Source: Pseudomonadales bacterium
Lineage (GTDB): Bacteria; Pseudomonadota; Gammaproteobacteria; Pseudomonadales; Azotimanducaceae
Length of the DNA stretch: 64,000 bases
Reading direction: 5' to 3'
Assembly: GCA_028285415.1 (NCBI GenBank)
Contig: JANQPF010000014.1
Span: 62,001-126,000, forward strand
Below, in pieces: positions 49,121 through 58,503 of this stretch. Below the pieces are notes generated by a model. The model was not told the DNA's origin and did no database searches. It worked only from the letters and a program-made list of their open reading frames with translations. Within the stretch, counting starts at the first letter, position 1, and each line of letters opens with the position of its first letter. A program made the position numbers and the translations under genes.

Positions 49121-50224
49121 ATGAAAAAAGCGCTGACCTACCTCCTCGTTGCATTTCTCGTCAGCTGGCTCGCCTGGCGCCTGTGGCCCACGCCGGACCA
49201 GCCGGACACCACCTCCAACTACCTCGACATGCACGTCCACACCGCGGGGCTCGGTTATGGCGAATCCGGCGCGTTCATCAATGAACAGATGGCAGGCAGC
49301 TACAAGTTTCCCATCTATCTCTGGTCCATGGGCGTCACCGAAGACGAGCTGGTCGAGGAAGGTGACGGCATTGTGATCAAAAAACTCGCCCAACGGGTGC
49401 GCAACTCGTCGCGCGTATCGAGCGCCGTCATCCTGGCCATGGACGGGGTCATCGATGCCAACGGCACACTCGACCGGGATCGCACGCAGATCTACGTCCC
49501 CAACGACTTCGTCGCTCGTGAGGTAGCCCGGTATCCGGAGCTCGAGTTCGGCGCGAGCGTCAATCCGGCGCGGCCGGACGCCATCGAACGCCTGCGGCAG
49601 GTCAAGCAGGACGGCGCCCTGCTCATCAAATGGATCCCGAACATCATGCTGATTGACCCCGCCGATCCGGCCCACACCGAATTTTACCGGGAGATGGCGC
49701 GCCTGCGCCTGCCGCTGCTTTCCCACGCCGGCCAGGAGCGCAGCTTTGCGGGTGCCGAGGATCTCTACGGCGATCCGATGCGGCTGCGGCTGCCGCTCGA
49801 GCTGGGGGTGACGGTAATTGCGGCACATATCGCAACAACCGGCGAGATTGAGGGCGAAGCCAATTTTGAGCGCTTCCTGCGGCTCTTTCCCGAATACCCG
49901 AACCTCTATACCGAGGTCAGCAGTCTGACCCAGGTCAACAAGCTGAACTATCTGGCACGCGCCCTGGAAATACCCGCACTGCACGAACGCATGCTGTACG
50001 GCACCGATTGGCCGCTGCAGTTCTTTCCGCTGGTATCTCCGATGTATCACGCAAATCACATCGGCGTCGACCGGGCTCGACAAATCAGCACGATCGAACA
50101 GGTATGGGATCGGGACGTTGCGCTCAAAGAGGCACTGGGCGTGCCGCACGCCGCGTTCAACCGCAGCCGGGCCCTTCTCATGGCGCCCGTTTCGCAATCC
50201 GAAATTGATATAGTCACGCCCTGA
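49121..50224 (+). CDS. membrane-anchored amidohydrolase
   Basis: A protein of 367 residues. Residues 5-22 are a signal anchor (TYLLVAFLVSWLAWRLWP). The rest is a TIM-barrel of the amidohydrolase-2 family: DMHVHTAG near residue 36 for metal binding, LLSHAGQE, VIAAHIATTGE and near the end LYGTDWPLQF with the last Asp. It would act at the outer face of the inner membrane. The substrate is unknown; relatives include decarboxylases and lactonases. It starts three bases after the Lrp stop. Confidence 0.75.
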   Translation: MKKALTYLLVAFLVSWLAWRLWPTPDQPDTTSNYLDMHVHTAGLGYGESGAFINEQMAGSYKFPIYLWSMGVTEDELVEEGDGIVIKKLAQRVRNSSRVSSAVILAMDGVIDANGTLDRDRTQIYVPNDFVAREVARYPELEFGASVNPARPDAIERLRQVKQDGALLIKWIPNIMLIDPADPAHTEFYREMARLRLPLLSHAGQERSFAGAEDLYGDPMRLRLPLELGVTVIAAHIATTGEIEGEANFERFLRLFPEYPNLYTEVSSLTQVNKLNYLARALEIPALHERMLYGTDWPLQFFPLVSPMYHANHIGVDRARQISTIEQVWDRDVALKEALGVPHAAFNRSRALLMAPVSQSEIDIVTP

Positions 50225-50243
50225 ATCAGGACTTGAGCTGTCG

Positions 50244-51341
50244 ATGATCCGTTGCGCCACCATTGCGTTGTTTGTCATGACCGGCGCTTTGCCATCTCCA
50301 CTACTCGCGGCTGAAGCGGGCATTGCACCAGGCCTCGAGCTCTCCGCCGTCGTGCGGGTTCGCGTCGCGCGCGTAGAGCCGGTTGCCGTAGGCGGCAGCA
50401 GCATTGCCACGGGTGTGGTTGCAGCCTATCGAAAAGCCACTGTGTCAGCCGAAGTGCCCGGACGCATCATCGGGCGTCTCGCCGAGCCAGGCACGCAGGC
50501 GCAGGCTGGCGCAACGCTCGTGCACATCGACGCGGACCGCCTGCAGCTGCAGGTACGCCAGGCGAAGGCGTTAGCAAGAGCGCGACGCGTGGACGCTGAA
50601 CATGCCCAACACGAATATCAACGCGGACAGCGGTTGTTTGTGCGTAAGGTCATCAGCGAAGACACGGTGGACGACCTGCGCTTCGCTGATCAGCGTGCTC
50701 AGGCGCAGCTGCAGGCCGCGCTGGTCGAGGTGGCGAGCGCGGAGCGCAACCTGCGCGATGCCAGCGTCACCGCGCCGTTCGACGGACAGATTGAGCACGT
50801 CCACGTCCAGGTGGGCGACTACGTCAATCCGGGCCAGCCCATCGTCACGCAGACCGATTTTTCGAAAGCCCGCCTCATCGCGGGGGTTTCCGGCAGCGAT
50901 ACCAATCACCTGAGCGTTGGCGATACCGCAACCGTCGCTTTTGACGATCTTGGCGGCAGCACCGTGCAGGCGCGGATCACGAGCGTCGGACGCATCAAGG
51001 AACAGCCGAGCGGCACGTATCCGGTAGAGCTCGAGCTCGAAGGACTCATCGCCTCACGGCTACGGGAGGGTATGGTTGCAAACATTGCCTGGCAGCACGG
51101 CGACAGGCCGGGCTCAGGTATCAGCATGCCGGCTGCCGCGCTGATACGCCGCAGCGGCCAGATTGGCGCTTACGTGATCGAAGACAACATTGCCGAGCTG
51201 CGGAACCTGCGCATCGGCAAGAGTGACGGCCGCCGCGTGGAGGTGCTGTCGGGCCTCGCCGTGGGCGAAGAAGTTGTCATTGAAGGTCAGTTTGCGTTGC
51301 GAGACGGGGCCCGGGTCGAAGTCGAACGCTACGGATCCTGA
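50244..51341 (+). CDS. RND efflux periplasmic adaptor (HlyD/MFP)
   Basis: A protein of 365 residues. A signal peptide ends near residue 23 (SPLLAAEAG). A lipoyl/biotinyl half occurs at about 45-95 (VSAEVPGRIIGRLAEPGTQAQ), then a helical hairpin of alternating Gln/Ala/Arg at 95-155, the second lipoyl half (VTAPFDGQIEHVHVQVGDYV) and beta-barrel. This is the standard adaptor of tripartite pumps. It is followed after six bases by the permease. No outer-membrane channel gene is present nearby. Confidence 0.85.
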   Translation: MIRCATIALFVMTGALPSPLLAAEAGIAPGLELSAVVRVRVARVEPVAVGGSSIATGVVAAYRKATVSAEVPGRIIGRLAEPGTQAQAGATLVHIDADRLQLQVRQAKALARARRVDAEHAQHEYQRGQRLFVRKVISEDTVDDLRFADQRAQAQLQAALVEVASAERNLRDASVTAPFDGQIEHVHVQVGDYVNPGQPIVTQTDFSKARLIAGVSGSDTNHLSVGDTATVAFDDLGGSTVQARITSVGRIKEQPSGTYPVELELEGLIASRLREGMVANIAWQHGDRPGSGISMPAAALIRRSGQIGAYVIEDNIAELRNLRIGKSDGRRVEVLSGLAVGEEVVIEGQFALRDGARVEVERYGS

Positions 51342-51347
51342 TCGCGC

Positions 51348-54300
51348 ATGATCCGTTTCTTCGTCGAACGCAAACTGATGGTCAACGTCATCGCCCTGAC
51401 GCTGGTGGTGCTCGCCATCTACTTTGTGTCCGGCGTCCCCCGGGAATACCTCCCGAGCATTGATATGCCCCAGGTGACGGTGGTCGCCAAGCTGCCCGGT
51501 GCGTCCGCGCGCGATATGGAAACCAAGGTCACAATCCCTATCGAAGAGGCCATCGATACCGTCGATGGCGTGGACGAATACACCACAACCATTTCCGACA
51601 GCGTTTCCGTCACGAACATCGATCTCTACATCGACAGCACCGAGGAGCAGGTGACAACCGCCATGCAGGACCTGCGTGACGCAATTGACGGCATAACCGA
51701 CTTTCCGCCCGAAATGGAAGACGAACCGACCCTGACCCGCTTCAACCCGGGTAAGTGGTCATTTGTCGAGATTGCGCTCTCGGGTCCCATGGACACGTTG
51801 GTACCGCTGTCCAGGCAGCTCGAGCGCAAGATCGAGCGGTTGCCCGACGTTTCACGGGTGACCATTGTCGGCCTGCAGGATCCCGAGGTGCGGGTGCTCG
51901 TGGACCCCAACAAAGCCAACGCCCACGGCATCACGGTGCTCGATGTCGTCAGTGCGGTTCAGCGCCGCAACGTTTCGTCCACCGGTGCGGTACTGGAAAC
52001 CGCTGCCGAGCGTAAACAGGTCATGGTATGGAGCCGATACGAGGACCCCATCGACGTTGGAAACACCATTGTGGCGTCACAGCCCGGCGTGGGTGTCGTG
52101 CGTATCAGTGACATCGCCAGAGTGGAGCGCAGCCGCGAGGACACGGGCCTCATCACGCACACGAACGGCGAGCCGGGACTCTCGCTGGTAATCACGAAAC
52201 GCGAGAACAGCGATCAGCTCGACGCGATCGCTCAAGTCCGCGACCTCATGGCCGGGCAGACGCTGCCGCCGGAAGTCTCGTTCGAGTATGTCAACGACCG
52301 CACGTTCTACACCAGCAACCGGCTGGCGGTCATGAGCAGCAACGGCCTCATGGGCGGCGTGCTGGTGGCGGTGATTCTCTTCGCGTTCATGCGACGCGAA
52401 TCGGCCACCTGGGTGCTGGCGGGCATACCCATCGTGTTCTGCGGCTCGCTCATTCTGCTGCCGTTTCTCGGCATGACGCTCAATCTCTTCACGCTGACCG
52501 GACTGGTCATTGTGCTCGGCATGGTGGTGGACGACGCCGTTGTGGTGGCTGAGAACATCGTCTCAAACCGCGAGCGCGGGCTTGGTCCCACCGAAGCTGC
52601 GGTGACCGGCGCACAGGAAATGGTCAAGCCGGTGTTTGCCGCGGCACTGACCACCATGCTCGCCTTCGGCCCCATTGTTGCCATGGGCGGCATGCCCGGC
52701 AAAGTCATGTGGCAGATCCCGGCAATGGTCGTGCTGGTGCTGATCTTCTCGCTCATCGAGTCTTTCTGCGTGCTGCCCGCACACATGTCCCACGTGAGCA
52801 GCAGCAGCGACCACGGACGGCGCAAATTTGTCGTCGAGCTGGAGCGCCGCTACCGCCGCGCGCTGCGCTTTTCCCTCCGCCACCGCTGGCTCATTCTGAC
52901 CATCGCGGCGGCGGCGTTTTTCACCATCATTGCCGTCATCCGCCCCCTCGTACCCTTCGTGCAGTTCCCGCAAACCGACGCGCGCCTCCTGTTCGTCAAG
53001 GTCAGCACGCCGATCGGCACGCCGCTCGAACAGACCGAGGCGGTGGCAACCGATCTGCAGCGTCAGATCCGCACCCTGACGGCAGACGACTTCCGTGCAA
53101 TCACCGCACGCATTGGTCATCAAGACGTCGCCGGTGGTGACAAGGAGCGTGGCGAGGCGGAGAACGAGGCCCTCCTGACAATCGTGTTCAAGGATCTCGA
53201 CCGGCGCTACACCAACCAGCAGTGGATCCAGGTGCTGAACCAGAATCTCGCCATCCCCGAAGGTGTCCAACTGACGCTGCAGTCGGAGTACATTGGACCG
53301 CCTACCGATCAGCCGGTTACCGTCCACATCGAATCCAACGATGATGATACGCGGCGTGCGGTGGCGCTCGACGTGTACGAGTACATCCGCGCAAGCTCCG
53401 GCACGACGGAAGTACAGGTGGACGAACGGCGCGGCACGCCGAAACTCGATCTGAATTTGAACTACGAAAAGCTCGCGCTCCTCGGCCTCGATCCACAAAC
53501 GGTTTCGCTGACCGTGCAGGCTTCCTTCTTCGGGATCGAAGCATCCGAGCATAGAGACATGGAGGACACTACCGAGCTGCGGGTGCAGTTCGACCCGGCC
53601 GCGCGCGGGGATCTGAACGCGTTTCTGGATACACCGGTGCGGGCCAACAACGGCGCTCTGGTCCCTCTGCGCGACGTGGTGAATCCGATCGAGACGCCGG
53701 GTATGGACAGGATCTACCACCGCGACGGTTATCGGACCTCTACCGTACGCGCAAGCTTTACACCCGACTCCCCCTACACCGCTCTCTCGTACGCCGCGGA
53801 GCTCGAACGGGAGGTGCTGCCCCGATTTGCCGGCATCGAGGGGCTCGAGGTGCTGATCGGCGGTGAGGCCAAAGATACGCAGGAAGTCACCGGCGAGCTT
53901 GCCACCGTAGCCGTTCTGGTGGTGCTTGGCATCGGTGTCGTCATCTGGATACTGCTGGGCTCGCTGCTCGAAGCGGTGTTTGTGCTGGTTGTCATTCCGT
54001 TCGCCGCCGCGGGCGTCATTCTCGCGTTTTTTGTTCACGGCCTGGATCTGTCCATGACGGCAATGATCGGCGCAATTGGTCTTGCCGGTGTGGTGGTCAA
54101 CGCTTCGATTGTGATGATTGATGCCATCCACCGGCATATGGATCGCGACCGCGGCGCTCGCGACCCGGTCGAGATCATGCAGGACGCCGTTGTCTCCCGC
54201 CTGCGGCCTATTCTCGTCACAACGCTCACTACTCTGGGCGGCGTCATGCCCACCGCGTACGGCATCGGCGGCTACGATACAATCGTCAGCCCCATGTCCG

Positions 54301-54461
54301 TGGCGATCGGCTGGGGGCTCTTGTTCTCGACCGGCGTGACCTTGTTTGTCGTACCTGTGCTTTTCAGCATCGCCCAGGACATCAACCATCGATTCAAGCG
54401 CGGTAATCCGCAAGACCATATCAGCCGCGAAGAGTTAGCGGATCTGGTCGCAAAAACATAA
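51348..54461 (+). CDS. RND efflux permease, HAE1/AcrB type
   Basis: A protein of 1037 residues with the standard twelve-helix architecture. The first helix follows IRFFVERKLMVNVIALTLVV; large periplasmic loops lie at about 35-330 and 560-860. Helix 4 carries GMVVDDAVVVAEN, the Asp pair needed for proton flow, and the region near 960 gives AMIGAIGLAGVVVNASIVMI. Length is usual for the family. It works with the adaptor just upstream as a proton-driven exporter. The substrate is unknown. The two HCCA isomerase-like genes follow closely and may act on the same compounds. Confidence 0.9.
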   Translation: MIRFFVERKLMVNVIALTLVVLAIYFVSGVPREYLPSIDMPQVTVVAKLPGASARDMETKVTIPIEEAIDTVDGVDEYTTTISDSVSVTNIDLYIDSTEEQVTTAMQDLRDAIDGITDFPPEMEDEPTLTRFNPGKWSFVEIALSGPMDTLVPLSRQLERKIERLPDVSRVTIVGLQDPEVRVLVDPNKANAHGITVLDVVSAVQRRNVSSTGAVLETAAERKQVMVWSRYEDPIDVGNTIVASQPGVGVVRISDIARVERSREDTGLITHTNGEPGLSLVITKRENSDQLDAIAQVRDLMAGQTLPPEVSFEYVNDRTFYTSNRLAVMSSNGLMGGVLVAVILFAFMRRESATWVLAGIPIVFCGSLILLPFLGMTLNLFTLTGLVIVLGMVVDDAVVVAENIVSNRERGLGPTEAAVTGAQEMVKPVFAAALTTMLAFGPIVAMGGMPGKVMWQIPAMVVLVLIFSLIESFCVLPAHMSHVSSSSDHGRRKFVVELERRYRRALRFSLRHRWLILTIAAAAFFTIIAVIRPLVPFVQFPQTDARLLFVKVSTPIGTPLEQTEAVATDLQRQIRTLTADDFRAITARIGHQDVAGGDKERGEAENEALLTIVFKDLDRRYTNQQWIQVLNQNLAIPEGVQLTLQSEYIGPPTDQPVTVHIESNDDDTRRAVALDVYEYIRASSGTTEVQVDERRGTPKLDLNLNYEKLALLGLDPQTVSLTVQASFFGIEASEHRDMEDTTELRVQFDPAARGDLNAFLDTPVRANNGALVPLRDVVNPIETPGMDRIYHRDGYRTSTVRASFTPDSPYTALSYAAELEREVLPRFAGIEGLEVLIGGEAKDTQEVTGELATVAVLVVLGIGVVIWILLGSLLEAVFVLVVIPFAAAGVILAFFVHGLDLSMTAMIGAIGLAGVVVNASIVMIDAIHRHMDRDRGARDPVEIMQDAVVSRLRPILVTTLTTLGGVMPTAYGIGGYDTIVSPMSVAIGWGLLFSTGVTLFVVPVLFSIAQDINHRFKRGNPQDHISREELADLVAKT

Positions 54462-54482
54462 ACGGAAACACAAACGCAAGTT

Positions 54483-55163
54483 ATGAAAAGCAACGTGAAC
54501 CCACTGACGAGCGATGCGCCTCTGATCGTCTACGTGGACATCAAAAGCCCATATGCCTTTGTCGCCATAGAACCGACGCTGCGCATGGAGCGGGATCTGG
54601 GCCTGGAGTTCGACTGGCGGCCGCTGACCCTGGATATCCCAAGCTATCTCGGCTCCGCGCGCAAGAAAGCCGGGAAAGTCGTCAAGAGCAACCGGAGCCA
54701 GTCGCAGTGGAGCGGCATCAAGTACGCCTATCGCGACGCCCGGCGTTATGCCGAGCGTCAGGGTCACATTCTGAAAGGCACCGAAAAGATCTGGGATTCG
54801 AGCATCGCCAACATCGGCATCAGCTGGACGGCGGCACACGCGCGCTCCCGTCTTGCCGCTTACTTCGAAGCCGTCTACCCGCCCTTCTGGCGGCGCGAGC
54901 TGGATATCGAAGACGTCGCCGTGGTCAGCGACTGCCTCGAACAAGCTGGCGTGCCGACAGAAGGGTTTGCCGCATACAACGAAGGGCCCGGGCGTGAAGC
55001 GCACGACGATTTGCAGGCCACGCTGCATCCTGCCGGTATCTACGGTGTGCCTACGTTTGTCATCGACGGCAAGATCTTCTTCGGCCGTGAACACCTGCCA
55101 CACGTGCGCTGGCTGCTGAGCGACCGCGCAGGCCCGGCACCCGACATCGCCTACGAGATCTGA
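54483..55163 (+). CDS. HCCA isomerase/kappa GST-like DsbA-fold protein 1
   Basis: A protein of 226 residues with a thioredoxin fold of the 2-hydroxychromene-2-carboxylate isomerase type. It starts LIVYVDIKSPYAFVAIEPT, with Ser at the active position instead of the Cys of DsbA, and ends GVPTFVIDGKIFFGREHLPH with the cis-Pro loop. Such enzymes use glutathione to isomerise aromatic breakdown products. It lies 21 bases after the RND permease and 2 bases before a paralogue. Confidence 0.75.
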   Translation: MKSNVNPLTSDAPLIVYVDIKSPYAFVAIEPTLRMERDLGLEFDWRPLTLDIPSYLGSARKKAGKVVKSNRSQSQWSGIKYAYRDARRYAERQGHILKGTEKIWDSSIANIGISWTAAHARSRLAAYFEAVYPPFWRRELDIEDVAVVSDCLEQAGVPTEGFAAYNEGPGREAHDDLQATLHPAGIYGVPTFVIDGKIFFGREHLPHVRWLLSDRAGPAPDIAYEI

Positions 55164-55165
55164 CC

Positions 55166-55744
55166 ATGGATCTGCGTATTTACATCGACTTCAAATCGCC
55201 GACCGCCTACCTCGCCATGCAGCCAACCCTCGCGCTTCTGGACGCGCTACCCGATTGCCGGGCTCTCTGGCTGCCTTTCGACGCGCGTCAGCGCGCCGTT
55301 CCCGCGGCCAAGCCGAACGAGAACCGCAGCGAATCCCATTTCCGAGTGCGCGCTGAGGTCCGTCAGGCAACACACCTCTACTACGCCGAGGTGCAGGACG
55401 TGCCCATGTCGTTTACCGAAGAGCCGGGCGAGACCACCCTGGCTCTGGCCGCAATGATGCACTGCCAGCCGTTGCCTTTGCCTTTCATTGCCGCCGCGTT
55501 CCAGGCGTACTGGCGGGATCAAGCGAACCTGAACGACCCGGCGATCGTCAACACGCTGCTGGAAGCGAGCCAATCAGGTCCGGAGGACTTCAACGCCGGG
55601 GCCATGCTCGAGGAACTCGAGACTGTCAGGGCCGAGGCGCAGGAACTTGGGGTCATCGACACGCCGGCTTACATTGTGGACGGGCAGCTTTTCATCGGCC
55701 GCGAACATCTGCCCTGGATTGGAGAACTCTTGAGGGCGGCCTAG
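55166..55744 (+). CDS. HCCA isomerase/kappa GST-like DsbA-fold protein 2
   Basis: A protein of 192 residues, paralogue of the previous gene. The start IYIDFKSPTAYLAMQPTLAL again has Ser near the active position, and the end is IDTPAYIVDGQLFIGREHLPW. Tandem copies suggest a heterodimer or two substrates. Its last four bases overlap the convergent DUF2807-like gene. Confidence 0.7.
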   Translation: MDLRIYIDFKSPTAYLAMQPTLALLDALPDCRALWLPFDARQRAVPAAKPNENRSESHFRVRAEVRQATHLYYAEVQDVPMSFTEEPGETTLALAAMMHCQPLPLPFIAAAFQAYWRDQANLNDPAIVNTLLEASQSGPEDFNAGAMLEELETVRAEAQELGVIDTPAYIVDGQLFIGREHLPWIGELLRAA

Positions 55745-56454
55745 GACGCGGGCGCTACGCTGGCAGGCGCTTCAGCATCGACGCTGAGATCTGGATCCCC
55801 GGTATACACCACCTGCGCGTTACCCCGGGCGCGGGCATTCAAGTGCGCAGTCGCCCAGACAGCAATCTCAGTCTCGCCGGATGCTTTGACGCCAACCGTC
55901 TGCACGCGCAGGCTTGCAGCGTCCACACGAGTGCGGCCGGTGGCGTCCAGGGTCAATTCAGCGGCGCTACCCGCGAGCGCTATTCTGCTGTCACCGGCAG
56001 CCAGGAGCTGCACGTCACCGACCTGCATGTCCGCCATGCTGATGGCACCCCGTCCGGATGCGCGGACGTCGAGGTCCGTTGCATTGAATCCTTTGCCGGC
56101 CAGCGCGCTGCTGCCATAGACGGCCAGGCGTTCTATCGGCGCTGCCGTCTCACCCAGATCGGCGGCCACCTCGCCCAGCAGTTCCAGCGCGCGCAACTCT
56201 GGACAGCCGACCTCCACGCTGATGCCGCTGCCCTCGATGCTCACGCGGCTCGATTCGTGCGTCACTCCGGCATCTGCAACTGCCTGACGATCACCGCGAA
56301 TTCGCACCATCGGTAGATCCATATCCACCAGACGCATTTCCGCGACACCGGTAACTTTGACTTCCTCGCACCCATCCAGAAGGACGGTGCGTTCCTCAGC
56401 CGGGCTGCAGGCGACGCTACCCGCGACACTCATGAGAAACAGCAGGCGTTTCAT
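55741..56454 (-). CDS. DUF2807-like (head GIN) lipoprotein
   Basis: A protein of 237 residues. It has a short signal and a lipobox-like SVACS near residue 16. The rest is a beta-helix of repeated short strands (LDVRASGRGAISMADMQVGD, LTLDATGRTRVDAASLRVQT), the pattern of DUF2807/putative auto-transporter adhesin head GIN domains. It is likely envelope-anchored. It overlaps the VOC gene by four bases (ATGA), as the last gene of that operon. Role unknown. Confidence 0.65.
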   Translation of the reverse strand: MKRLLFLMSVAGSVACSPAEERTVLLDGCEEVKVTGVAEMRLVDMDLPMVRIRGDRQAVADAGVTHESSRVSIEGSGISVEVGCPELRALELLGEVAADLGETAAPIERLAVYGSSALAGKGFNATDLDVRASGRGAISMADMQVGDVQLLAAGDSRIALAGSAAELTLDATGRTRVDAASLRVQTVGVKASGETEIAVWATAHLNARARGNAQVVYTGDPDLSVDAEAPASVAPAS

Positions 56455-56858
56455 TCCGCGTAGGTAACGAATTCCACCCAGTTGCCGTCCGGGTCTTCGA
56501 CCATGCCGATGGTGACGCCCGGGCGCGCTTCGGTGAGCGGCACGACCACCTTGACGCCGGCAGTTTCACACGCGGCCATGATGTCCGCGAGATTGTCGAC
56601 CCGCATGGTCCAGTAACGGTAACCCGCCGCCGCCGCGATCGGTCCTGGCGGCGGTGTCTGTTCCGGCGCAGGATCCGGCACGACAACCTTGATCAGGCTG
56701 TCGCCACACCAGAGTCGGTACATCGTTCCACCCATGGGGAACGGCGTGCTGGGCTCTTCCCGGAACCCGAGCAGGTCCCGGTAGAAACCGAGCATGGCGT
56801 CGCCGTTTGCCGTGACAATACCGAGATCGATGGCGCCTTTCGTGAGACTGACTTGCAC
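56451..56858 (-). CDS. VOC-family (glyoxalase/dioxygenase fold) protein
   Basis: A protein of 135 residues starting at GTG 56858. It has two beta-alpha-beta-beta-beta units: FYRDLLGFREEPSTPFPMGG in the first and YRYWTMRVDNLADIMAACET, then GMVEDPDGNWVEFVTY in the second, typical of VOC proteins with a metal Glu near the end. The substrate is unknown. It lies 9 bases after the cyclophilin stop and overlaps the DUF2807-like gene. Confidence 0.8.
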   Translation of the reverse strand: MQVSLTKGAIDLGIVTANGDAMLGFYRDLLGFREEPSTPFPMGGTMYRLWCGDSLIKVVVPDPAPEQTPPPGPIAAAAGYRYWTMRVDNLADIMAACETAGVKVVVPLTEARPGVTIGMVEDPDGNWVEFVTYAE

Positions 56859-56867
56859 GTGCGCCTC

Positions 56868-57368
56868 CTAGCCGCCGAGGACCGAGTTCCATTCCGCCAC
56901 TTCCGGTACGGCCGCGAGCAGTTCACTGGCATCGCCTTCGATCGTGACGCTCTGAATGGCGTCACCCTGCGCTATGGCGTTGACGACGTCCTGGTCCGCG
57001 TCACCCTGCACCGCGCCGAAGATGGTGTGCGCATCGTCGAGCCAGGGCGTAGGTACGTGTGTGATGAAAAACTGCGAGCCGTTGGTACCCGGTCCGGCGT
57101 TAGCCATGGAGAACTTGCCGGGCGCATCATGACGTAGCTCGGGGACAAACTCATCGCCAAACTTATACCCGGGTCCGCCCGTTCCCGTGCCCTGCGGACA
57201 ACCGCCTTGAATCATGAAATCGGCGATGACACGGTGGAATTTCAGACCATCGTAGTACCCGCGCTGAGCGAGGTTTACAAAATTGGCGACGGTCATTGGC
57301 GTCTTGTCAGGATAAAGATCCAATCGAATGGTGCCCTTGTCCGTCTCCATTACAGCAACGAGTGACAT
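56868..57368 (-). CDS. ppi: cyclophilin-type peptidyl-prolyl isomerase
   Basis: A protein of 166 residues from ATG 57368. It has [57 protein letters not shown] and [11 protein letters not shown], the full cyclophilin signature with the catalytic Arg in FHR. No signal peptide, so it is a cytosolic fold helper. The C-terminal 25 residues are a little longer than PpiB. GGGAGAAAC precedes the start. Confidence 0.9.
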   Translation of the reverse strand: MSLVAVMETDKGTIRLDLYPDKTPMTVANFVNLAQRGYYDGLKFHRVIADFMIQGGCPQGTGTGGPGYKFGDEFVPELRHDAPGKFSMANAGPGTNGSQFFITHVPTPWLDDAHTIFGAVQGDADQDVVNAIAQGDAIQSVTIEGDASELLAAVPEVAEWNSVLGG

Positions 57369-57429
57369 AGTTTCTCCCTTGTTTTTCGTAGATCGCGTTC
57401 GCGTTGACGCGGTTGTGTTCGAAGAGCGA

Positions 57430-57825
57430 CTACTGCCAACCGCCAAGCAGTGCGCCCATCACCACGCTGTAGACGACGCGGTATCCGGCCTGAATGATAA
57501 ACAATCGCAGGCCCCAGCCACAGAAGGCCGTGTCCGAAGCCATCGCCGTTGCGATGAAACCGATGCCGGTGACCAGACCCAGCAGCGCGCCGGGAATCCA
57601 GCCCTGAATGCTCAAGGCGTGAACCAGCCAGGCAAGGGTAATGGCCGTCAGCAGCGCCGTGAAAAAGCTGATCACGAACGGGCTTGCCGAGGGCTCGATC
57701 TCGTCTTCGGTCTTACCGATGGCTGCCAGCCACGCTTTGCCGAAGAGCGGGCCATACCACAGTCCACCGAGCACAAAAGCCAGCACCGTGGCGACCAGCA
57801 CGGCCCACCAGTTGAACATGTCCAT
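57430..57825 (-). CDS. DUF1761 membrane protein
   Basis: A protein of 131 residues with four membrane helices. It begins [20 protein letters not shown] followed by YGPLFGKAW, a hallmark of DUF1761, and has [15 protein letters not shown] in the third helix. The family has no known function. It is co-directional with the nitroreductase upstream (15 bases). Confidence 0.75.
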   Translation of the reverse strand: MDMFNWWAVLVATVLAFVLGGLWYGPLFGKAWLAAIGKTEDEIEPSASPFVISFFTALLTAITLAWLVHALSIQGWIPGALLGLVTGIGFIATAMASDTAFCGWGLRLFIIQAGYRVVYSVVMGALLGGWQ

Positions 57826-57840
57826 CAGGTCTCCCCCCGT

Positions 57841-58503
57841 CTATTCCCAGTTTTCCCCAAATCGATCCGCGAAGCAGAGTTTGCCCACCGGGCGTCGCGA
57901 GATCGGGCCGTGCCCGCCAAGCACCGGATAGCCGATGGGCATGACCGCGCAGGTGTACCAGCCGTCCGGGATGTGCAGGAGTGCTTTCATGGCGTCTTCT
58001 TCGTAGCAGAGCAGCGTCGTCAGCGTGCAGCCGATACCCTCGCTGACACAAGCCAGCATCGCGTTCTGCACAGCCGGATACACCGAACCGCCGCCCACCA
58101 CCGAGGTGCGCGGCAATTGCGCGTCGGTGATGGCCATGTGATCCGGATTGAAACAGACCACAAGAATCACCGGCGCCTCACCCATGTGCTCGCCCAGATG
58201 ATCACAGGCATCAAGCATCCGTTCGCGCTTCGCCCGCGCCTCTCCGGTCATCGACTCGACGCCGGCGCGGGCGTTCTGGCCGTACGTTGCCCACTGCGGT
58301 CGGTAGAGATCTCCCACCGCGCGTCTGAGCTCAGGCTCGCGCACGACGACAAACCGCCATGGCTGCACGTTGCCGCCGCTCGGCGCCCACGCAGCAGCCT
58401 GCAGAATGCGCTCCAGCACATCATCGGGAATGGGGTCGGGCTTCAGACGGCGCACAGCCCGCAGGGTGCTCATGGCCTCGTAAAGGGACAGCGATTCAGC
58501 CAC
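57841..58503 (-). CDS. nitroreductase-family flavoprotein
   Basis: A protein of 220 residues. It starts LYEAMSTLRAVRRLKPDPIP, then AAAWAPSGGNVQPWRFVVV, the FMN-binding pattern of nitroreductases, and ends with VMPIGYPVLGGHGPISRRPV. It should form an FMN dimer and reduce a nitro, quinone or enone compound with NAD(P)H. It overlaps the alpha/beta hydrolase by 8 bases, so they are one operon. Confidence 0.85.
   Translation of the reverse strand: MAESLSLYEAMSTLRAVRRLKPDPIPDDVLERILQAAAWAPSGGNVQPWRFVVVREPELRRAVGDLYRPQWATYGQNARAGVESMTGEARAKRERMLDACDHLGEHMGEAPVILVVCFNPDHMAITDAQLPRTSVVGGGSVYPAVQNAMLACVSEGIGCTLTTLLCYEEDAMKALLHIPDGWYTCAVMPIGYPVLGGHGPISRRPVGKLCFADRFGENWE

Noticed and set aside
48632-50410. 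A 592-codon minus-strand frame
   Set aside because: It is antisense to the Lrp and amidohydrolase genes, both of which have clear family motifs.
52563-54419. A 618-codon minus-strand frame
   Set aside because: It is antisense to the RND permease, His/Arg/Gly-rich and without motifs.
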